Below, piece after piece: positions 44,281 to 53,074 of a stretch of 64,000 bases of DNA. The DNA is from FEN-33 sp963768775 (lineage in GTDB: Archaea; Thermoplasmatota; Thermoplasmata; Methanomassiliicoccales; UBA472): positions 434,001 to 498,000 of the forward strand of contig CAVYIY010000008.1 of assembly GCA_963768775.1 (NCBI GenBank), given 5' to 3'. The position numbers were made by a program, and so were the translations under genes. Numbering within the stretch: the stretch's first letter is position 1; every line of letters starts with the position of its first letter. A model generated the notes under the pieces. That model was not told where the DNA came from and made no database searches. It saw only the letters and a program-made list of their open reading frames with translations.

Positions 44281-44649
44281 TCAATCTTCAAGGTATTCGA
44301 TGCAGATTGAACCGCGACTCTTGGCTAGATTCTTGGAAAGCAGACCGGCTTCCAGCCAACCCGCATTCAGGATTGCAGCTGGTGTCAGACAGGTCGAACT
44401 CATCTTCGCTTGCTTCACGCACTCCCAAATCTTGCTGCTCTTCTTGTCCGTTAGGTCAACAATCGAGAGAGTTCCGAGCATGTTCACAAATTCCTTTACA
44501 TTATCACATTGAGTCTCAACCTTAACCTCAAAATCTCCGTCCTCCCTTTGGCTAACTTCGATGATATGCTCCCGGTCGCAGACAGACATCCTGACCTTTA
44601 CACGTGAAGGCAAAACATCACTTCCATATCGAATCATCATTTCAAACAT
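44281..44649 (-). CDS. Cys-rich archaeal protein (DUF6951-like), copy B
   Basis: This 122-residue protein has Cys at 24, 48, 77, 87 and 116. It resembles the plus-strand protein at 42502-42867 in CDNVKEF and STCLTPAAILNAGWLEAGLL. The two flank the ACR3 gene. The start codon is one of three Met at residues 1, 4 and 5. A TATA-like attttaaata lies just upstream. A metal or sulfur role is suggested by the shared Cys positions but not shown. Confidence 0.65.
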   Translation of the reverse strand: MFEMMIRYGSDVLPSRVKVRMSVCDREHIIEVSQREDGDFEVKVETQCDNVKEFVNMLGTLSIVDLTDKKSSKIWECVKQAKMSSTCLTPAAILNAGWLEAGLLSKNLAKSRGSICIEYLED

Positions 44650-44742
44650 ATTTAAAATGGTTCGTGCATTAACCTTAGCATCGTTAAGAAAAGATGATGA
44701 TAATTGCCGTTATCATTGCTAAGGCGATCAGGAGATAGAACG

Positions 44743-46755
44743 ATGAACCTCGGACTTGGGATTGATACTGGTGGAACATATACTCACGCTGCAATCGTGG
44801 ATTTCGAGAAGGGGTCGGTCATAAGCAGAGCCACAGCTTTGACGACGAGAGATAATCTATATGTTGGCATTGCGAATGCAATGGGCAGGCTTGAAGGCGT
44901 TGACCTCAAAAGCATCAGGTTGGTATCGCTTTCTTCCACGCTGGCCACCAATTCGGTAGTGGAAGGAAAAGGGTTCAGGGTAGGCCTGATGATGGTCGGT
45001 GGGGAGTACAACCCGACCATTCCAGTGGACGAGGTCGTCGAGATAAAAGGTGGTCACAATCTTGAAGGGGAGGAAGCTCAACCGCTTGACGTGAAATCAG
45101 CAAGAGAGTTCATAATCACTGTAAAAGATAAGGTCGATTCTTTCGCGATCTCGAGCTTTCTGAGCGTAAGGAACCCCAGCCATGAACTTGAGCTGAAGAA
45201 GGTCGTGCAGGAGGAGTGCGACCACCCCGTCATATGTGGTCACGAGCTGTCGTCGAAGCTAGGCCTCTATGAAAGGACCATAACCGCGGTCTTGAATGCT
45301 AGGTTAATACCAATAATCTCCGATCTTATCGCATCGATGAAGAAGGGGCTCATGGACAGGGGCATCGAAGCCCCCTTGATGATCGTAAAAGGAGACGGCT
45401 CACTGATGGGGGAGGAGATGGCGAGGCTTAGGCCTGTAGAGACAATTCTGTCTGGGCCAGCGGCCAGTCTTATCGGCGCTAAATATATGACTGGATTGAA
45501 CGACGCCGTGGTCATAGATGTGGGAGGCACTACGACCGACATCGGGATACTCCGAGGTGGCAGACCGAGACTGGATCCAGAAGGGGCGATGATCGGAGGC
45601 TGGAGAACAAGGGTGAAGGCTGCAGATATATCTACATCTGGAATTGGAGGAGATAGCAGGATTATAGTCAATCGCGGCGAGATAATCCTCGCTCCGCAAA
45701 GAGTAATACCCCTCTGCATCGCCTCATCGATGTTCCCGTCACTGCGACAAAGATTGGAAGAGGCCAGGTATGAGAGTATAAGATCGGTGTCAGGATACAT
45801 CGCCTTAGAGAGCATCCTCCAGACAACTGAGTTCTTCGTTTTCTCGCGGGAGTCCAAGGGAATGAGCCTCACGGAAGAAGAAGCGAAGTTCGTCGAACTG
45901 GTCAAAGTGGGACCGAGATCGGTCCAAGACGCGTGTAGATCGATTGGAATTTACCCCTACTCCCTGAATCTCAGAAAGCTTGAGGAACGCGGAGTCATCC
46001 AGAGGATAGGGCTTACACCTACTGATGTGCTCCATGTGGATGGTAGCTATCGAGAATACGATTTGGAGGCCTCAAAGATTGGGGTCGAGGTGCAGGCTGA
46101 AGCAACGCATATGAGCCTGGATAATTTCTGCGCCGAAGTGAAAGAAATGGTGATCCGAAAGATCGCCAAGGAGTTGGTCCATAAATTGATCTATGAGGAA
46201 ACTGGAAAGATGGATACGTGCGATAGCAGCGAACACATCTACGACATGATGATATCCCCGACAGCAGGAGTGGATTGTACTTATATTTTGAAGCTCAACA
46301 AAAAGATCATCGGAGTCGGCGCTCCGGTCGGAGTATACCTTCCACCGATTGCAGACCGACTGCATACCGAGCTGGTAATCCCAGATCATCCCGAGCTTGG
46401 AAACGCGGTAGGAGCGATAACTGGCAGCATATTCGAATCCGTTGAAGCTTTGATCAGACCGAAGGATGGGTTCGCGACGGTGACCAATCCGCCATGCAAG
46501 CTTTTCACTTCTGAAGGCACCAAGGAATTCAACAGTGTAGAGGAGGCAGTCAGTTATGCCACTTCATGGGGGAGCGCATTATCCCGGGAGAGGGCTCTCC
46601 ATGCTGGTGCGAAAGATGTGGAGATAGTCATAGATAGGACGGACAACATCTTCTCTTTGACAAAAGAGAAAACTGTAGGGGGCCTGCTCATCGATATTAA
46701 GATTACGATTACCGCCATTGGAAAACCGCAGCTCTTTTTCGAGGAGAAAAGATAA
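44743..46755 (+). CDS. Hydantoinase/oxoprolinase (HyuA) family protein
   Basis: This 670-residue protein has the actin-like ATPase start LGIDTGGTYTHAAIVD and a central VIDVGGTTTDIGIL, characteristic of the HyuA/N-methylhydantoinase A superfamily. Here the substrate is unknown; the usual HyuB partner is not adjacent. Archaeal members are also found with corrinoid or methyl-transfer genes, which are absent here. The ATG at 44743 follows aggagata by 8 bases. Its stop overlaps the CinA start, so the two are coupled. Confidence 0.85.
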   Translation: MNLGLGIDTGGTYTHAAIVDFEKGSVISRATALTTRDNLYVGIANAMGRLEGVDLKSIRLVSLSSTLATNSVVEGKGFRVGLMMVGGEYNPTIPVDEVVEIKGGHNLEGEEAQPLDVKSAREFIITVKDKVDSFAISSFLSVRNPSHELELKKVVQEECDHPVICGHELSSKLGLYERTITAVLNARLIPIISDLIASMKKGLMDRGIEAPLMIVKGDGSLMGEEMARLRPVETILSGPAASLIGAKYMTGLNDAVVIDVGGTTTDIGILRGGRPRLDPEGAMIGGWRTRVKAADISTSGIGGDSRIIVNRGEIILAPQRVIPLCIASSMFPSLRQRLEEARYESIRSVSGYIALESILQTTEFFVFSRESKGMSLTEEEAKFVELVKVGPRSVQDACRSIGIYPYSLNLRKLEERGVIQRIGLTPTDVLHVDGSYREYDLEASKIGVEVQAEATHMSLDNFCAEVKEMVIRKIAKELVHKLIYEETGKMDTCDSSEHIYDMMISPTAGVDCTYILKLNKKIIGVGAPVGVYLPPIADRLHTELVIPDHPELGNAVGAITGSIFESVEALIRPKDGFATVTNPPCKLFTSEGTKEFNSVEEAVSYATSWGSALSRERALHAGAKDVEIVIDRTDNIFSLTKEKTVGGLLIDIKITITAIGKPQLFFEEKR

Positions 46756-47240
46756 TGCTGGAGGAGTCCTCCTTCGAGGTTCAGTTGGCCGACCTGCTTC
46801 GTGAAAGGGACAAGACCATCGCCGTGGCAGAGACGTTCACTGGAGGATTGGTGACGGACATCATTACCAACGTGCCAGGAGCCTCCCGTTACTTTCTGGG
46901 TGGCATTGTGACCTACAGCGACCGGTCCAAGGTGAAATCATTAGGGGTCCGGGAATCGACTCTCAGGGTCAGCGGGCCGGTGAGCGAGCAGACCGCCTCG
47001 GAGATGGCAGTAGGGGTACGGGAGCACTTCGGAGCGGACTACGGGGTTGCGGTCACTGGCCTCGCCGGCCCCGGAGGGGCGAGCTTCGGCAAGCCCATCG
47101 GGTTGGTCTACTTCGCTTTCGCCAACGGAAGAACAACGCTGGTCAACAAGATGGAATTCGGCGGCGACAGGCTGAACATCAAGAGGGCGGCGGCATCTCA
47201 GGTCCTCAGGATGACTGTGGAATGCATAACCGAGGATTGA
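46755..47240 (+). CDS. CinA C-terminal domain protein (PncC-like, nicotinamide mononucleotide amidase family)
   Basis: This 161-residue protein matches the CinA C-terminal domain: VTDIITNVPGASRYFLGGIVTYSDRSKV and VTGLAGPGGASFGKPIGLVYFAF. PncC-type enzymes deamidate NMN to NaMN. The N-terminal motif, usually AESCTGG, reads AETFTGG, so the Ser at the expected catalytic position is Thr and the Cys is Phe. It overlaps the hydantoinase stop by 1 base. The activity is therefore less certain than the fold. Confidence 0.88.
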   Translation: MLEESSFEVQLADLLRERDKTIAVAETFTGGLVTDIITNVPGASRYFLGGIVTYSDRSKVKSLGVRESTLRVSGPVSEQTASEMAVGVREHFGADYGVAVTGLAGPGGASFGKPIGLVYFAFANGRTTLVNKMEFGGDRLNIKRAAASQVLRMTVECITED

Positions 47241-47374
47241 GACTGAGAATAAGTCTTGTATCTAGAAGAATCAGCGCTGAGGATGGCACGCAACTTCAAA
47301 TTCTATTAGTTGATTATCGTCGCAGATAACAGACCGAAGTGCCAATTCATCTGGATGGGCATCAGGGGAAGATA

Positions 47375-48460
47375 ATGGCCACTCGCATCGCGATAATCGG
47401 AGGATTCCTGGGAGCGGGCAAGACGACCTTGCTGATCAATCTCGCCAAGCGCTACAAGCAGGAGGGCAAGTCGGTCGCCATCATCATGAACGACCAGGGC
47501 GAGGTGCTGGTCGACACTCAGTTCGCCAAGCAGCTGGGCTTCGACACCGCCGAGGTGCTCAGGGGCTGCTTCTGCTGCAAGTTCCCGGAGCTGATCGACA
47601 ACGCGCGCAGGCTGGTCCAGTCGAATCGCCCGGACATCATCCTGGCCGAACCGGTGGGCAGCTGCACCGACCTCCTGGCGACAGTCGTCGCTCCGCTGAA
47701 ATTTCGCTTCCCGGAGGAGTTCAACGTGGCGCCTCTGGCGGTGCTCCTCGACAGCACCAGGATCTCGGACGAAGTCGAGGACGAGGGGTCGCTGGGAGCC
47801 TACCTCCGCAAGCATCAGGTGCAGGAGGCCGAGGTGATCGTCCTCTCGAAGACGGACCTCGTCGCGTCAGAGGAGATGGATGGGCTGCTGAAAATCATCA
47901 AGGACATGAATCCCGGCGCAAGGGTGATCCCCTACTCCGGGATTAACAAGCAAGGCGTGGCCGAGATTGCGGAACTGCTGGTGTCGAACGACAAGAGCCT
48001 GAAGCGGCCGGTCGATGTCGACTACGAGCTTTACGCGCAGGCCGAGGCCGAGCTGGGCTGGTACAATGGGTCGTTCCAGTTCGAGCTGCCCAGCGAGACC
48101 GACACCTACGACCTCGCCACCAAGATCCTCCGCAACGTCGCGCAGAGCTTCGAGAATGGTCAAATCGCGCATGTGAAATTGCTCCTCGACTCGCCCACTA
48201 GCGCCATGAAGATGAGCCTGGTCTTCTCCGACATCGGCGTGGACGGGGTGAAAGGAGGAAGGAAAGCGAAGGGGAAAGTGGTGCTGAACATGAACGCCCG
48301 GGTGGTATCCTCGCCGGACCAGCTGAGGGAGATTATGCGCCGATCGGTGATGGGCGTGCTGGAGTGGTCCGGGGCGATCGGCGTATCATTCGAAGACGAC
48401 TGCTTCTCGCCCGGTCGGCCGAACCCCACCTATCGCATGAGGGAAGATTCGGGCGCATAG
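47375..48460 (+). CDS. CobW/G3E-family GTPase (metal chaperone)
   Basis: This 361-residue GTPase has Walker A GGFLGAGKTTLL, the CobW metal motif GCFCCKF (CxCC), a switch-like EPVGS, and the guanine-specificity LSKTDL. The C-terminal half has no clear CobW_C domain signal by eye. Such proteins insert metals (Zn, Co or Ni) into partner proteins. The ATG at 47375 follows gggga nine bases upstream; a longer upstream frame is rejected. It is not clearly in an operon with the next gene. Confidence 0.9.
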   Translation: MATRIAIIGGFLGAGKTTLLINLAKRYKQEGKSVAIIMNDQGEVLVDTQFAKQLGFDTAEVLRGCFCCKFPELIDNARRLVQSNRPDIILAEPVGSCTDLLATVVAPLKFRFPEEFNVAPLAVLLDSTRISDEVEDEGSLGAYLRKHQVQEAEVIVLSKTDLVASEEMDGLLKIIKDMNPGARVIPYSGINKQGVAEIAELLVSNDKSLKRPVDVDYELYAQAEAELGWYNGSFQFELPSETDTYDLATKILRNVAQSFENGQIAHVKLLLDSPTSAMKMSLVFSDIGVDGVKGGRKAKGKVVLNMNARVVSSPDQLREIMRRSVMGVLEWSGAIGVSFEDDCFSPGRPNPTYRMREDSGA

Positions 48461-48528
48461 ACGAGGATGCAGCAGGCGCCCGCATTTTCAATCAAGAGTT
48501 AAATATTTGAGTGAAGCTAGCTTGGAGC

Positions 48529-49152
48529 ATGGTCGCCTCGACTAGATGTAGGATGGAGATCGCCTATATCGATCCAGAGACCTATAGCGCGATAGTTAAC
48601 CACGAGATGCGCAAGGACATCCTGAGGATGCTTTATCGGATGGCCCGGAACGGCCCGGTGTCCAAGCAGGCCTTGGCTGAGGAGATGGGGATCGACTATC
48701 ATCAATTGGTCTATCAGCTCAACAATCATCTTCGAGAGTTCTGGACGGTCATGGAAGAGTTGAAGAAAAGAGGCACCCGCATGGAGCTCATCGCGCCCTC
48801 GAGGCCCGACGTCATCTTCATTTCGATAGGGAAGGAGCAGAAGATCTACGTCTTCGATCCGTTGGCCAACCTCTTCGGACCGCTGTCGAAGGTCGGGGTG
48901 CGCTGCGACATCTGTTCCGCCGCGGAGGCGCAGCGATGCTTGAAGTTCGTGCAGTCCGAAAGCTTGTGCGCGGCTGCCCCGACATCGGCGGAGAGGTCCA
49001 TATTGGCAGCGAACGGGCGGAAGCCCAACCAGAGACCGGTGGACACGGCCATCCTCTGCGCGCTTCGAGGGATACCCACGGGCAAGAGCTGCGTGATCAA
49101 CATACCCTGCAACACGTGCGCGTTCCTCAAACGAACGATCAATATCGCGTGA
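48529..49152 (+). CDS. Helix-turn-helix regulator with C-terminal Cys-rich domain
   Basis: This 207-residue protein has an ArsR-like winged helix (about 15-90, with KQALAEEMGIDYHQLVYQLNNHL) and a C-terminal part with Cys at 126, 129, 137, 147, 177, 188, 194 and 197. The end CVINIPCNTC is compact. A metal or Fe-S sensor is a natural reading. The ATG at 48529 is 26 bases from a TATA-like ttaaatatt (48499-48507), which suggests a leaderless transcript; ATG codons at 48511 and 48553 are alternatives. Confidence 0.7.
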   Translation: MVASTRCRMEIAYIDPETYSAIVNHEMRKDILRMLYRMARNGPVSKQALAEEMGIDYHQLVYQLNNHLREFWTVMEELKKRGTRMELIAPSRPDVIFISIGKEQKIYVFDPLANLFGPLSKVGVRCDICSAAEAQRCLKFVQSESLCAAAPTSAERSILAANGRKPNQRPVDTAILCALRGIPTGKSCVINIPCNTCAFLKRTINIA

Positions 49153-49359
49153 GCCAATTCCAGCATGATGTCCTGTTGAATTCTCGTGCGACTATTATTC
49201 AAGGAGGAGATGCTTCAGTGGCATCATCCATTATCATCGAACAGCTGAATTCCGCAGAGGCACTACGCTATCTCAGCGGAGAATCAGCACAATGCTTATG
49301 AATCAGGGCCATTCATATCAGCGTCTTGCTTTGAGAGGAGCAGAGAGGAAGTCATAGCC

Positions 49360-49797
49360 ATGGTCGACGAGATGAACCGCAAGATCCTGAAGCTCCTCAT
49401 GACAGATGGCAAGATGACGTACAACGACGTGGCGCAACGTCTGAGGCGATCACCCTCTACCGTCAGGGACAGGATCAGGCGGCTGGAGGACGATCAGATA
49501 ATCCTGGGCTACGTTGCAGTAATCAACGGCGAGCAATTGGGAATGAAGGCAGAAGGGCTGGTGTTCGCCAATTTGGAGGACGGGGTCACCGCGGACAAGC
49601 TAAAATCTTTGTCGAATGTCCCAGGCGTGATGGAGGTGCTCCAGGTGAGCGGCAGGCGACGGGTGATGATACGCCTTCATGCGCCCAACAATCGCAACCT
49701 GGAGGAGATTATCCAGAGGGACATAGTCCCCCTCGGCCTGGTCGACCTGGAATTGCGCATAGTATTGGATTCCCTAATGCGATTCCCTGGGGTCTGA
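49360..49797 (+). CDS. Lrp/AsnC family transcriptional regulator
   Basis: This 145-residue protein has the AsnC-type helix-turn-helix (MTYNDVAQRLRRSPSTVRDRIRRLEDD, about 22-46) and a RAM-like ligand-binding end with VPGVMEVLQVSGRRRVMIRL. It probably binds amino acids or related effectors. The start follows gagagg at a short distance. About 200 bases separate it from the Cys-rich regulator upstream; that gap shows no other gene. Confidence 0.92.
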   Translation: MVDEMNRKILKLLMTDGKMTYNDVAQRLRRSPSTVRDRIRRLEDDQIILGYVAVINGEQLGMKAEGLVFANLEDGVTADKLKSLSNVPGVMEVLQVSGRRRVMIRLHAPNNRNLEEIIQRDIVPLGLVDLELRIVLDSLMRFPGV

Positions 49798-49799
49798 GC

Positions 49800-49977
49800 T
49801 CATTCAAGTGGCTGTGGCATCTTCAGCTGAACCGCGAGCGGTTTTTTCAGTGCCTCCTTGAACTTGGCCACGTCGTCATCCAATTCATTATGACGTTGCT
49901 GCGTCCACCTCGGGGAAAGAATATTCTGAATCCGAAAGGAATTTAACGGAATCAGCAATCGCAGGCGATTTCCGCAT
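49800..49977 (-). CDS. Possible tiny gene with one frameshift
   Basis: A plausible 58-residue protein is split across two frames. The first half starts at ATG 49977 after ggaggcgat (SD) and reads RKSPAIADSVKFLSDSEYS; the second ends DVAKFKEALKKPLAVQLKMPQ. Removing one A or T near 49888-49891 joins them. Both halves look protein-like and the SD is good, but no homologue is known to me. It could be a chance frame. Confidence 0.35.
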
Positions 49978-50146
49978 ATCGCCTCCGTTCAATTTGATAT
50001 TCAAGAGAAGATCATGCGAACTATGCATGAACTCTGCTGGAAACGCAAAGGGAAGTAATCAATCATGCTATGTGAATTCCCATCGGAATATTATTTATCC
50101 AGGGACAGGCATCGTCAACTCCGTATCTGGTCAAGGTTAGGTTCTC
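49978..50146. other. AT-rich intergenic gap upstream of the XRE-CBS gene
   Basis: This gap holds a TATA-like atattattta (about 50088-50097), roughly 50 bases before the ATG at 50147. I see no other feature in it. Confidence 0.4.
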
Positions 50147-50782
50147 ATGTCCACTCAGAGGATGGCATTAATACCCCAGCTCCCAGACCTGGACAAGGTC
50201 AGGCAAATGAGAAAGAGGCTTGACCTATCCCAAAGGGAATTGGCCACCTTGGCAGGCGTCAGCCAGTCTCTAATCGCCAAGATAGAGAGAGGCAGCATCG
50301 ATCCATCTTATAGCAATGTCCGCAAGATCCTGATGGCGTTCGAAGAGGTCCTCAGGCGTCGAAAAGTGGAGGGCATGAAGCTAGGCGGGCAGTTGTCCGT
50401 TGGGGATCTGGCTACCAGAGGAGTAGTTTTCGTCACCCCAGATCAAACGCTGGGGGAGAGCGTCGAGCGCATGATGAAAGGTAGATTCACTCAGTTACCG
50501 GTGTTGCATGGCGAACGAGTCGTTGGAGGAGTGACGGACGATTGCATTCGCGATTACACCATCGAAGAGACCAGGAACGGAAGGAAAAGCTACGATGAGG
50601 TCATGCAGACAAAGGTAGAGGAGATCATGTCCGAGCCGTTCCCGATATTGAGCGAGGACACGCCGATACAACTGGCGTCCGTGCACCTGCAGAGAGACGA
50701 GGCGGTCCTGGTTTCCCGCAAAGGTCAGATCGTCGGGATCCTCACCAGTGCCGATTTCTTGAATCTCGGCCTGAATCAATGA
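50147..50782 (+). CDS. XRE-type helix-turn-helix protein with two CBS domains
   Basis: This 211-residue regulator has an XRE/Cro helix-turn-helix (LDLSQRELATLAGVSQSLIAKIERG, about 23-47) and a pair of CBS domains from about residue 85 (VGDLATRGVVFVTPDQTLGE, then the second with FPILSEDTPIQLASV and VGILTSADFL). CBS pairs usually bind adenosyl ligands such as AMP or ATP, so it may link transcription to energy state. That fits a genome with an AMP-recycling pathway, but no target is shown. Confidence 0.9.
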   Translation: MSTQRMALIPQLPDLDKVRQMRKRLDLSQRELATLAGVSQSLIAKIERGSIDPSYSNVRKILMAFEEVLRRRKVEGMKLGGQLSVGDLATRGVVFVTPDQTLGESVERMMKGRFTQLPVLHGERVVGGVTDDCIRDYTIEETRNGRKSYDEVMQTKVEEIMSEPFPILSEDTPIQLASVHLQRDEAVLVSRKGQIVGILTSADFLNLGLNQ

Positions 50783-50900
50783 CGCTTGGAAGGAAGAATC
50801 ATTCTCATGAGCGGATTTGAAGGATGGAAAACGATTAATGCTTAGATGAACTGGTCATCTGGTCCATTCAACACGGAACGTGAAATTGCAGAGGGCGGCG

Positions 50901-51506
50901 ATGAAGAAGAAGGATTTGGAAATCGCATTGCAGAAGGTCAGGCCGTTCCAGGACCCCAAGGCGGACCTGGAGCAGTATGCCACACCAGCAATCATTGCTG
51001 CCGACGTCCTTTATTCCGCGTACGTCCAGGGAGACATCGCGGATCGGAAGGTCCTCGATCTGGGATGTGGGACCGGTATGCTTGCGATCGGCGCTTCGCT
51101 GCTCGGCGCGAAGGAGGCGATCGGCGTCGATGTCGATGAGCAGGCGCTTAGCGTCGCCGATGATAACGTTCGCGTGCTCGGGGCTGATGTCCGCCTGCTC
51201 CAGATGAAAGTGCAGGATTTCGGGGAGAAGGCCGACACAGTGATCATGAACCCCCCCTTCGGGTCGCAGCGGCGCCATGCCGACCGGCCCTTCCTGGAAA
51301 AGGCGCTGGAATTGTCATCGGTCAGCTATTCCCTGCATTTGGCAGAGACTCAAGAGTTCGTGGAGAGCCTCATCCGGTCGCGCGGTGCGTCGGGTGAGGT
51401 CCAGAAAAGGTATAAATTCGAGATTCCTCATACATTCGCGTTCCATAAAAAGGCAAAGAAGGACGTGGAGGTCATCTTGTTCCGCGTCCAGACGTCTCAA
51501 CATTAG
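50901..51506 (+). CDS. METTL5-like rRNA/DNA N6-adenine methyltransferase
   Basis: This 201-residue SAM-dependent enzyme has motif I VLDLGCGTGMLAIGA, motif II IGVDVDEQAL, and the N6-adenine motif NPPFGSQRRHAD. The catalytic motif and size match METTL5 relatives that methylate small-subunit rRNA. The ATG at 50901 is preferred to one seven codons upstream. It sits 10 bases before the Csl4 gene, a neighbourhood consistent with RNA processing. Confidence 0.92.
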   Translation: MKKKDLEIALQKVRPFQDPKADLEQYATPAIIAADVLYSAYVQGDIADRKVLDLGCGTGMLAIGASLLGAKEAIGVDVDEQALSVADDNVRVLGADVRLLQMKVQDFGEKADTVIMNPPFGSQRRHADRPFLEKALELSSVSYSLHLAETQEFVESLIRSRGASGEVQKRYKFEIPHTFAFHKKAKKDVEVILFRVQTSQH

Positions 51507-51516
51507 GTGAAACACA

Positions 51517-52077
51517 ATGAAAGAAAAGAGGTCCGTCCTTCCGGGAGAGGAAGTCGCGGTGGTGGAGGAGTTCCTGCCCGCCGACGGTACGTTCGAGGAA
51601 GACGGCAAGGTATTCGCGGCGCTAATGGGCGAGCTGGAGCTCGACCTTGACGAGAAGACAGCAACAGTGAAAGCGATCAACCCCATGGTGGAGCTCGAGC
51701 AGGGCGATCTGGTGTTCTGCGCGGTGACCGACGTGCGCAATTGCATGGCCATCTGCGAGGTCGTCGCCAAAGAGGGAAAGGAGCGCAACATCACCGGCGA
51801 TACCAATGGCACAATCCATATCTCGAAGCTCTCGACCGAATACGTGCAGGACGTAGGCAGGGAGCTCCGCCCCAGCGACATCATCCGGGCTAAGGTCACC
51901 CAGCCGCGTCCGTCTGTGCAATTGACGACCGCTGGGCCGCACCTAGGCGTCGTCAAGGCGCTCTGCCGCAGATGCCGCGCGCCCTTGGTCCGCAAGGACA
52001 AGGGCCTGTGGTGCAACAACTGCGAGCGCTCGGAGATGCGAAAGATATCCGACGACTATGGCGAAGTGCAGTTCTGA
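51517..52077 (+). CDS. csl4: Exosome subunit Csl4
   Basis: This 186-residue cap protein of the archaeal exosome has an N-terminal domain, an S1-like RNA-binding fold (about 60-140), and a C-terminal zinc ribbon (CRRCRAPLVRKDKGLWCNNC). It binds RNA and recruits DnaG and other factors to the exosome ring. The gene follows the METTL5-like gene by 10 bases. Confidence 0.94.
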   Translation: MKEKRSVLPGEEVAVVEEFLPADGTFEEDGKVFAALMGELELDLDEKTATVKAINPMVELEQGDLVFCAVTDVRNCMAICEVVAKEGKERNITGDTNGTIHISKLSTEYVQDVGRELRPSDIIRAKVTQPRPSVQLTTAGPHLGVVKALCRRCRAPLVRKDKGLWCNNCERSEMRKISDDYGEVQF

Positions 52078-52191
52078 GCTGGCTGGAGCCAAGAACAAAG
52101 CCAGTCGGACGCGAGCACACATCGCCGAAACGCCCGGAACGAAAGGAAGTATGATATATAGCGATTAGAATGAGTGCGGAGGCGAAAAGCA

Positions 52192-52368
52192 ATGGCAAAG
52201 ACCAACGAAGATCTCTCCCGGGAGATCACCGAACTCAGGAATGAAGTGAAACAAATGAAGGAGATCGTAAACATGCTTTTCACCATAATCGTCGAGTCAG
52301 AGGAGGACGAGGAGGAAGCCGTCTTCCCTGGGGTGAGCGGGAACGATGCGCCAAGGCTGAATAACTGA
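52192..52368 (+). CDS. Small coiled-coil protein
   Basis: This 58-residue protein starts MAKTNEDLSREITEL, with a predicted coiled coil through about residue 35, then an acidic patch (SEEDEEEAV) and a short tail. An SD-like gcggaggcg lies upstream of the ATG at 52192, making it more likely than a GTG or ATG further upstream. No family is recognised. It lies between csl4 and the ThiI-like gene. Confidence 0.6.
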   Translation: MAKTNEDLSREITELRNEVKQMKEIVNMLFTIIVESEEDEEEAVFPGVSGNDAPRLNN

Positions 52369-52423
52369 TTGAAACGCCCGCCGTCATGATTATCTCTGAA
52401 CTTGACGCATACAGCGATCATCA

Positions 52424-53074
52424 ATGAGGTCTGCTCACGTGAAGGTCGTCTGTCTCATCTCAGGTGGCATCGATTCCCCGGTCGCAGCCTACACCATGAC
52501 GATGCGCGGGGTCGAAACGGTCCTGCTGCACATGGACAACCGCCCCTATTCCGACGACACCGGAATCGAAAAGGTCCAGGATTTGCGGGACCGCCTGGAG
52601 TTGGTGACTGGGCAAACGATCCCCCTGTTCGTCGCCCCCCATGGCCGCAACCAGGAGATAATATCCGCTTCCTGTCGCACGGGCTTCCAATGCGTCCTGT
52701 GCAAGCGCACCATGCTCCGCACCGCAAGCTTGTTCGCGCAGAAGATCGGCGCCGAAGCGATAGTGACGGGCGACTCCCTGGGGCAGGTGGCGTCGCAGAC
52801 GGTCCAGAACATCCGGGCCGAGAGCCTCGACCTGGAGCTTCCCGTGCTTCGGCCGTTGATCGGGCTGGACAAGATCGAGATAGAGAACATCGCCAAGCGC
52901 ATCTGCACCTTCGAGATATCGACCCGGACGCCCTCTAGCTGCACCATCGTCCCGAAGCGACCGGTGACGATGGCTCGGATCGACATGGTGTTCGATGAGC
53001 TGAAGCGCATCGATCACGCCGAGATGACCGCATACGCTGCGGAGCACATCGAAGAGATCACTCATCGTAAATGA
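52424..53074 (+). CDS. ThiI-like PP-loop sulfurtransferase, without THUMP domain
   Basis: This 216-residue protein is the PP-loop ATPase core of the ThiI family: ATP-binding SGGIDSPVA (13-21), CVLCKRTM (about 89-96) with the Cys pair, GDSLGQVASQTVQNI, and CTIVPKRP. Full-length ThiI has NFLD and THUMP domains at the N-terminus, which are absent. It may act in 4-thiouridine or another tRNA thiolation, but how it binds tRNA is unclear. Its end overlaps the convergent gene by 17 bases. Confidence 0.88.
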   Translation: MRSAHVKVVCLISGGIDSPVAAYTMTMRGVETVLLHMDNRPYSDDTGIEKVQDLRDRLELVTGQTIPLFVAPHGRNQEIISASCRTGFQCVLCKRTMLRTASLFAQKIGAEAIVTGDSLGQVASQTVQNIRAESLDLELPVLRPLIGLDKIEIENIAKRICTFEISTRTPSSCTIVPKRPVTMARIDMVFDELKRIDHAEMTAYAAEHIEEITHRK

